Positions 56,394 to 64,000 of a stretch of DNA of 64,000 bases are shown piece after piece (the stretch's first letter is position 1; each line of letters begins with the position of its first letter). Below the pieces are notes generated by a model that saw nothing but the letters and a program-made list of their open reading frames with translations, was not told where the DNA came from and did not search any database. Both the position numbers and the translations under genes were made by a program. Source of the DNA: Ryuthela nishihirai (Eukaryota > Arthropoda > Arachnida > Araneae > Heptathelidae); the NCBI GenBank assembly GCA_038380435.1, contig JAWZYU010000028.1:26520201-26584200 (forward strand), given 5' to 3'.

Positions 56394-56517
56394 TTGATTA
56401 ACAATTGTTATAATATTGTATTTGTATCTTTGAACATTTCGTTATTACAATAACTGACCGTGACATTAAAAAAAAACTTTTTCTCATCCGTCACTCTAAT
56501 CTGCAATCTTCTGATTA

Positions 56518-59500
56518 TACTCCAGTAACATACACATTTCCAGCGGGTACGTGAAGCATAAAAGGTTGAGATAAAGTGATATATATGTTTTATTCGCATT
56601 GTTATACTATAACTATAGTTTTATGTATCTATACAAGGGCTACGCCACTTACATACACATTTCCAGGGATACGTGAAATATAAAAGGTTGAGAACCACAT
56701 TATATATGATTTATTCCCATTGCTATACTATAATTATAGTTTTATGTATCTATACAAGGGGTACGCCAGTTACATACACATTTCCAGGGGGTACGGGAAA
56801 CATAAAAGTTTGAGAACCACTGATATATAAGTTTTATTCCCATTGTTATAGTATAACTATAGTTTTATCTATCTATGCGCCAGTTACATACACATTTCCA
56901 GTGGGTACGTGAAATATAAAACGTTGAGAACCACATATATATATGATTTATTCCCATTGTTATACTATAACTATAGTTTTATCAATCTATACAAGGGGTA
57001 AGCCATTTACATACACATTTCCAGGGGGTACGTGAAGCATAAAAAATTGAGAACCACTGATATATATGTTTTATTCCCATTGTTTTACTATAACTATAGT
57101 TTTATCTATCTATATAAGGGGTACGCCAATTACATACACATTTCCAGGGAGTGCGTGAAGCCTAAAAGGTTGATAACCACTGATATATATGCTTTATTTT
57201 ATTCCCATTGTTATTCTATAACTATAGTTTTATCTATCTATACAAGGTGTACGCTAGTTACATACACATTTCCAGGGGGTACGTGAAGCATAAAAAGTTG
57301 AGAACCACTGATATATATGTTTTATTCCATTGTTATACTACAACTATAGTTTTATCTACCTATACAAGGGGTACGCCAGTTACATACACATTTCCAGGGG
57401 GTAGGTGAAGCATAAAAGTTTGAGAACCGCTGATATATATGTTTTATTCCCATTGTTATACTCTAACTGTAGTTTTATCTATCTATACAAGGGGTACGCC
57501 AAAACATACACATTTCCAGGGGGTGCGTGAAGCATAAAAGGTTGATAACCACTTATATATGTTTTATTTTATTCCCATTGTTATTCTATAACTATAGTTT
57601 TATCTATCTATACAAGGTGTACGCCAGTTACATACACATTTCCAGGGGGTACGTGAAGCATGAAAAGTTGAGAACCACTGATATATATGTTTTATTCCAT
57701 TGTTATACTACAACTATAATTTTATCTACCTATACAAGGGGTACGCCAGTTACATACACATTTCCAGGGGTACGTGAAGATAAAAGGTTGAGAACCACTG
57801 ATATATGTGTTTTATTTTATTCCCATTGTTATACTATAACTATAGTTTTATCTATCTATACAAGGGGTACGCCAGTTGCATACACTTTTCCATGGGGTGC
57901 GTGAAATATAAAAGGTTGAGAACCACATATATATATGATTTATTCCCATTGTTATACTATAACTATAGTTTTATCTATCTATACAAGGGGTACGCCAGTT
58001 ACATTCACATTTCCAGGGGGTGCGTGAAGCATAAAAGGTTGATAACCACTGATATATATGTTTTATTTTATTCCCATTGTTATTCTATAACTATAGTTTT
58101 ATCTATCTATACAAGGTGTACGCTAGTTACATACACATTTCCAGGGGGTACGTGAAGCATAAAAAGTTGAGAACCACTGATATATATGTTTTATTCCATT
58201 GTTATACTACAACTATAGTTTTATCTACCTATACAAGGGGTACGCCAGTTACATACACCTTTCCAGGGGGTACGTGAAGCATAAAAAATTGAGAACCACT
58301 GATATATACGTTTTATTCCCATTGTTTTACTATAACTATAGTTTTATCTATCTATACAAGGGGTACGCCAGTTACACAGACATTTCCAGGGGGTACGTGA
58401 AGCATAAATGTTTGAGAACCACTGATATATATGTTTTATTCCCATTGTTATACTATAACTGTAGTTTCATCTATCTATACAAGGGGTACGCCAGTTACAT
58501 TCACATTTCCAGGGGGTGCGTGAAGCATAAAAGGTTGAGAACCACTGATATATATGTTTTATTTTATTCCCATTGTTATAATACAACTATAGATTTATCG
58601 ATCTATACAAGGGGTACGCCAGTTACATACGCATTTCCAGGGGCTACGTGAAGCACAAAAGGTTGAGAACCACTGATATATATGTTTTATATTATTTCCA
58701 TTGTTATATTATAACTATAGTTTTATGTACCTATACAAAGGGTACGCCAGTTACATACACATTTCCAGGGGGTACGTGAAGCATAAAATGTTGTGAACCA
58801 CTGATATATATGTTTTATTTTATTCCCATTGTTATACTATAAATATAGTTTTATCTATCTATACAAGGGGTACGCCAGTTACATATACATTTCCAGGGGG
58901 TACGTGAAGCATAAAAGGTTGGGAACCACTGATATATAAGTTTTATTCCCATTGTTATACCATAACTATAGTTTTATCTATCTATACAAAGGGTACGCCA
59001 GTTACATACACATTTCCAGGGGGTGCGTGAAATATAAAAGGTTGAGAACCACTGATATATATGTTTTATTTTATTCCCATTGTTATTCTATAACTATAGT
59101 TTTATCTACCTAAAGAAGGGGTACGCCAGTTACATACACATTTCCAGGTGGTACGTGAAGCATAAAAGGTTGAGAACCACTGATATATATGTTTTATTTT
59201 ATTCCCATTGTTATTCTATAACTATAGTTTTATCTACCTAAAGAAGGGGTACGCCAGTTACATACACATTTCCAGGGGGTACGTGAAGCATAAAAGGTTG
59301 AGAACCACTGATATATATGTTTTATGTTATTCCCATTGTTATTCTATAACTATAGATTTATCTACCTATACAAGGGGTACGCAAGTTACATAGACATTTC
59401 CAGGGGGTACGTGAAGCATAAAACTTGAGAACCACTGATATATATGTTTTCTTCCCATTGTTATACTATAACTATAGTTTTATCTATCTATACAAGGGGT

Positions 59501-62500
59501 ACACCAGTTACATATACATTTCCAGGGGGTACGTGAAGCATAAAAGGTTGAGAACCACTGATATATATGTTTTATTCCCATTGTTTTACTATAACTATAG
59601 TTTTATCTATCTATACAAGGGGTACGCCAGTTACACAGACATTTCCAGGGGGTACGTGAAGCATAAATGTTTGAGAACCACTGATATATATGTTTTATTC
59701 CCATTGTTATACTATAACTGTAGTTTCATCTATCTATACAAGGGGTACGCCAGTTACATTCACATTTCCAGGGGGTGCGTGAAGCATAAAAGGTTGAGAA
59801 CCACTGATATATATGTTTTATTTTATTCCCATTGTTATAATACAACTATAGATTTATCGATCTATACAAAGGGTACGCCAGTTACATTCACATTTCCAGG
59901 GGGTGCGTGAAGCATAAAAGTTGGGAACCACTGATATATATGTTCCATTCCAATTGTTATAATATAACTGTAGTTTTATCTATCTATACAAGGGGTACGC
60001 CAGTTACATACACATTTCCAGGGGGTACATGAAGCATAAAAGGTTGAGAACCACTGATATATATGTTTTATTCCCATTGTTATACTATAACTATAGTTTT
60101 ATCTATCTATACAAGGGGTACGCCAGTTACATTCACATTTCCAGGGGATACGTGAAGAATAAAAGGTTTAGAACAACTGATATATATATGTTTTATTTTA
60201 TTCCCATTGTTATACCCTAACTATAGTTTTATCTCTCTATACACAGGGTACGCCAGTTAAATACACATTTCCAGGGGGTACGTGAAGCATAAAAGTTTAA
60301 GATCCACTGACAGATATGTTTTATTTTATACCCATTGTTATACCACAACTATGGATTTTTCTACCTATACAAGGGGTACGCCAGTTACATACACATTTCC
60401 AGGGGGTACGTGAAGCATAAAAGTTTGAGAACCACTGATATACATGTTTTATTCCCATTGTTATAGTATAACTGTAGTTTTATCTATCTATACAAGGGGT
60501 ACGCCAGTTACATACAGATTTTCAGGGGGTGCGTGAAGCATAAAAGGTTGAGAACCACTGATATATATGTTTAATTTTATTCCCATTGTTTTTCTATAAC
60601 TATAGTTTTATCAATTTATACCAGGGGTACGCCAGTTACATACACATTTCCACGGGGTACGTAAAGCATAAAAGTTGGGAACCACTGATATATATGTTCC
60701 ATTCCAATTGTTATAATATAACTGTAGTTTTATCTATCTATACAAGGGGTACGCCAGTTACATACACATTTCCAGGGGGTGCGTGAAGCATAAAAGTTTG
60801 AGAACCACTGATATATATGTTTTATTTTATTCAAATTGTTATACTACAACTATAGATTTATCGACCTATACAAAGGGTACGCCAGTTACATACACATTTC
60901 CAGGGGGTACGTGAAGCATAAAAGGTTGAGAACCACTGATATATATGTTTTATTTTATTCCCATTGTTATACTATAACTATAGTTTTAGCCATCTATACA
61001 GGGGGTACGCCAGTTGCATACACATTTCCAGGGGGTACGTGAAGCATAAAAGGTTGAGAACCACTGATATATAAGTTTTATTTCCATTGTTATACTATAA
61101 CTATAGTTTTATCTATCTATACAAAGGGTACGCCAGTTGCATACACATTTCCAGGGGGTACGTGAAACATAAAGGGATGAGAACCACTGATATATATGTA
61201 TAATTCGCATTGTTATACTATAACTATAGTTTTATCTATCTATACAAGATGTACGCCAGTTACATACACATTTCCAGGGGGTACGTGAAATATAAAAGGT
61301 TGAGAACAACATATATATATATGATTTATTCCCATTGTTATACTATAACTATAGTTTTATCTATCTATACAAGGGTTACGCCAGTTACATACACATTTCC
61401 AGGGGGTACGTGAAGCATAAAAGGTTGAGAATCACAGATATATATATATATGTTTTATTCCCATTGTTATAATATAACTATAATTTTATCTATCTATACA
61501 AGGGGTACGCCAGTTACATACACATTTCCATGGGGTACGTAAAGCATAAAAGTTGAGAACCACTGATATATATGTTTTATTCGAATTGTTATAATATAAC
61601 TGTAGTTTTATCTATCTATACAAGTGGTACGCCAGTTACATACACATTTCCAGGGGGTGCGTGAAGCATAAAAGTTTGAGAACCACTGATATATATGTTT
61701 TATACCAATTGTTATAATATAAGTGTAGTTTTATCTATCTATACAAGGGTACGCCAGTTACATACACATCTCAAGGGAGTACGTGAAGCATAAAAGGTTG
61801 AGAACCACTGATATATGTTTTATTTTATTCCCATTGTTATAATATAACTATAGTTTTATCTATCTATACAAGGGGTACGCCAGTTACATAAAACCTTTCC
61901 AGTTACATACACATTTCCAGTTATATACAGAACAAAAAATTGACAACCACTGATATATACGTTATATTCCCTTTGTTTTACTATAACTATAGTTTTATCT
62001 CTCTATACAAGGGGTACGCCAGTTACATACACATTTCCAGGGGGTACGTGAAGCATAAAAAATTGAGAACCATTGATATATACGTTTTATTCCCATTGTT
62101 ATACTATAACTATAGTTTTATCTATCTATACAAGGGCTACGCCAGTTACATACACATTTCCAGGGGGTACGTGAAGCATAAAAGGTTGAGAACCACTGAT
62201 ATATGTTTTATTTTATTCCCATTGTTATAATATAACTATAGTTTTATCTATCTATACAAGGGGTACGCCAGTTACATACACATTTCCAGGGGGTACGTGA
62301 AGCATAAAAGGTTGAGAACCACATATATATATGTGTTATTCCCATTGTTATACTATAACTATAGTTTTATCTATCTATACAAAGGGTACGCCAGTTACAT
62401 ACACATTTCCAGGGGGTACGTGAAATATAAAAGGTTGAGAACCACATATATATATGTTTTATTCCTATTGTTATACTATAACTATAGTTTTATCTATCTA

Positions 62501-64000
62501 TACAAGGGGTACGCCAGTTACATACACATTTCCAGGGGGTACGTGAAGCATAAAATGTTGAGAACCACTGATATATATGTTTTATTCTCATTGTTATACT
62601 ATAACTGTAGTTTTATCTATCTATACAAGGGGTACGCCAGTTACATACACATTTCCATGGGGTACGTGAAGCATAAAAAATTGAGAACCACTGATTTAGA
62701 TGTTTTATTTTATTCCCATTGTTATACTACAACTATAGATTTATCGACCTATACCAGGGGTACGCAAGTTACATACACATTTCCCGGGGGTACGTGAAGC
62801 ATAAAATGTTGAGAACCACTGATATATATGTTTTATTCCCATTGTTATACTATAACTGTAGTTTTATCTATCTATGCAAGGGATCCACTATCATCAAGGG
62901 GTTGAGAACCACTGATAGATATGTTTTATTTTATACCCATTGTTATACTACAAGTATAGATTTATCTACCTATACAAGGGGTACGCCAGTTACATAAACA
63001 TTTCCAGGGGGTACGTGAAGCATAAAAGTTTGAGAACCACTGATATATATGTTTTATTTTATTTCGATTGTTATATTACAAATATAGATTTATCTATCTA
63101 TACAAGGGGTACGCCAGTTAGGTACACATTTCCAGGCGGTACGTGAAGCATAAAAGGTTGAGAACCACTGATATATATGTTTTATTCCCATTGTTATACT
63201 ATAACTATAGTTTTATCTATCTATACAGGGGGTACGCCAGTTACATACATATTTCCAGGGGGTACGTGAAGCATAAAAGGTTGAGAACCACTGATAGATA
63301 TGTTTAATTTTATACCCATTGTTATACTACAAGTATAGATTTTTCTACCTATACAAGGGGTACGCCAGTTACATACGCATTTCCAGGGGGTACGTGAAGC
63401 ATAAAAGTTTCAGAACCAGTGATATATATGTTTTATTCCCATTGTTATACTATAACTGTAGTTTTATCTATCTATACAAGGGGTACGCCAGTTACATACA
63501 CATTTCCAGGGGGTACGTGAAGCATAAAAAATTGAGAACCACTGATATATACGTTTTATTCCCATTGTTTTACAAAAACTATAGTTTTATCTATCTATAC
63601 AAGGGGTACGCCAGTTACATACACATTTCCAGGGGGTACGTGAAGCATAAAAAATTGAGAACCACTGATATATACGTTTTATTCCCATTGTTTTACAAAA
63701 ACTATAGTTTTATCTATCTATACAAGGGGTACGCCAGTTACATACACATTTCCAGGGGGTGCGTGAAGCATAAAAGTTTGAGAACCACTGTTATATATGT
63801 TTTATTCCCATTGTTATACTATAACTGTAGTTTTATCTATCTATACAGGGGGTACGCCAGTTACATACACATTTCCAGGGGGTACGTGAAGCATAAAAGT
63901 TTGAGAACCACTGATATATATGTTTTATTTTATTCCCATTGTTATACTATAACTATAGTTTTATCTATCTATACAGGGGGTACGCCAGTTACGTACACAT
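56518..64000 (+). repeat. Satellite array B: about 60 copies of the hAT-end unit
   Basis: Same unit as array A (catttccagggggtacgtg, agcataaaaggttgagaac), but mostly 122-124 bp, with 128-130 bp variants, and more diverse. It starts abruptly in a tRNA-Arg-like body and runs past the window end. Higher-order copies occur: about 58318-58620 matches about 59577-59880 (offset 1259) and about 57208-57410 matches about 58077-58280 (offset 869). Repeating frames here are not genes. Confidence 0.95.

Larger units (their letters stand above)
53119..56517 (-). repeat. Second tRNA-Arg-like array, about 160 bp period
   Basis: About 22 units related to the array at 1, with spacer ttcgttattacaataactg. Bodies: 53120-53170 (half), 53264-53331, 53422-53490, 53582-53649, 53741-53818, 53935-53987, 54080-54147, 54239-54306, 54399-54466, 54558-54625, 54717-54789, 54874-54940, 55032-55112, 55204-55277, 55369-55432, 55526-55593, 55685-55750, 55843-55910, 56002-56069, 56161-56228, 56321-56393 and 56485-56515 (cut by the satellite). 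Most lack about five bases of the 3' T-stem strand (gtgactcgaacc for gtgacaggactcgaacc on +), so they cannot form a T arm though the B box remains. Confidence 0.9.

Noticed and set aside
57032..63146. Longer tandem frames up to 166 codons in array B
   Set aside because: Same satellite; units of 122-124 bp happen to keep one frame open for a few units. No start context, splice sites or domain.

Overview
This is a eukaryotic, almost certainly animal, window that consists nearly entirely of repeats. I see no bacterial gene organisation: the long frames belong to non-LTR retrotransposons, Tc1 and hAT transposons or tandem satellites. There are also tRNA-derived SINEs with target-site duplications, TA-flanked MITEs and large tandem arrays of tRNA-like units. 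I cannot name the species; an invertebrate is a guess. No complete host protein gene is present. Two short stretches look like host exons (about 3.68-3.79 kb on + and 44.85-44.91 kb on -), and one promoter-like block occurs twice (about 51.0 and 53.0 kb).

Layout. 1-1985: tandem tRNA-Arg-like units on the minus strand. 2.0-3.6 kb: small foldback elements and SINE pieces. 4.07-7.35 kb: a minus-strand LINE split by a second, plus-strand LINE. 7.9-12.7 kb: a palindromic MITE and many SINEs, one inserted inside another. 12.9-21.05 kb: one hAT transposon with matching terminal repeats and an imperfect 8-bp target duplication; its decayed transposase is followed by about 38 tandem copies of its own 3' end. 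21.3-27.8 kb: SINEs, two minisatellites or foldbacks, plus-strand tRNA-Arg remnants, a clean non-autonomous hAT, and a TA-flanked MITE. 27.8-30.15 kb: a larger inverted-repeat element carrying a Tc1 transposon that itself carries a SINE. 32.25-34.05 kb: a LINE fragment with a 600-codon open frame. 34.1-35.6 kb: Tc1 and SINE debris. 36.2-44.1 kb: about 41 tandem tRNA-Leu-like units on the minus strand. 46.0-48.7 kb: the most complete LINE copy. 49.56-53.12 kb: a directly duplicated 1.5-kb block. 53.12-56.5 kb: a second tRNA-Arg array. 56.5 kb to the window end: a second, larger array of the same hAT-end satellite.

The five main tandem arrays occupy roughly 40 percent of the window. The most interesting feature is how they arose. 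Two distinct tRNA genes have become satellites of about 160-200 bp per unit, with internal promoter boxes often kept and anticodons drifting. The end of a DNA transposon has become a satellite of about 125 bp inside the very element that supplied it.
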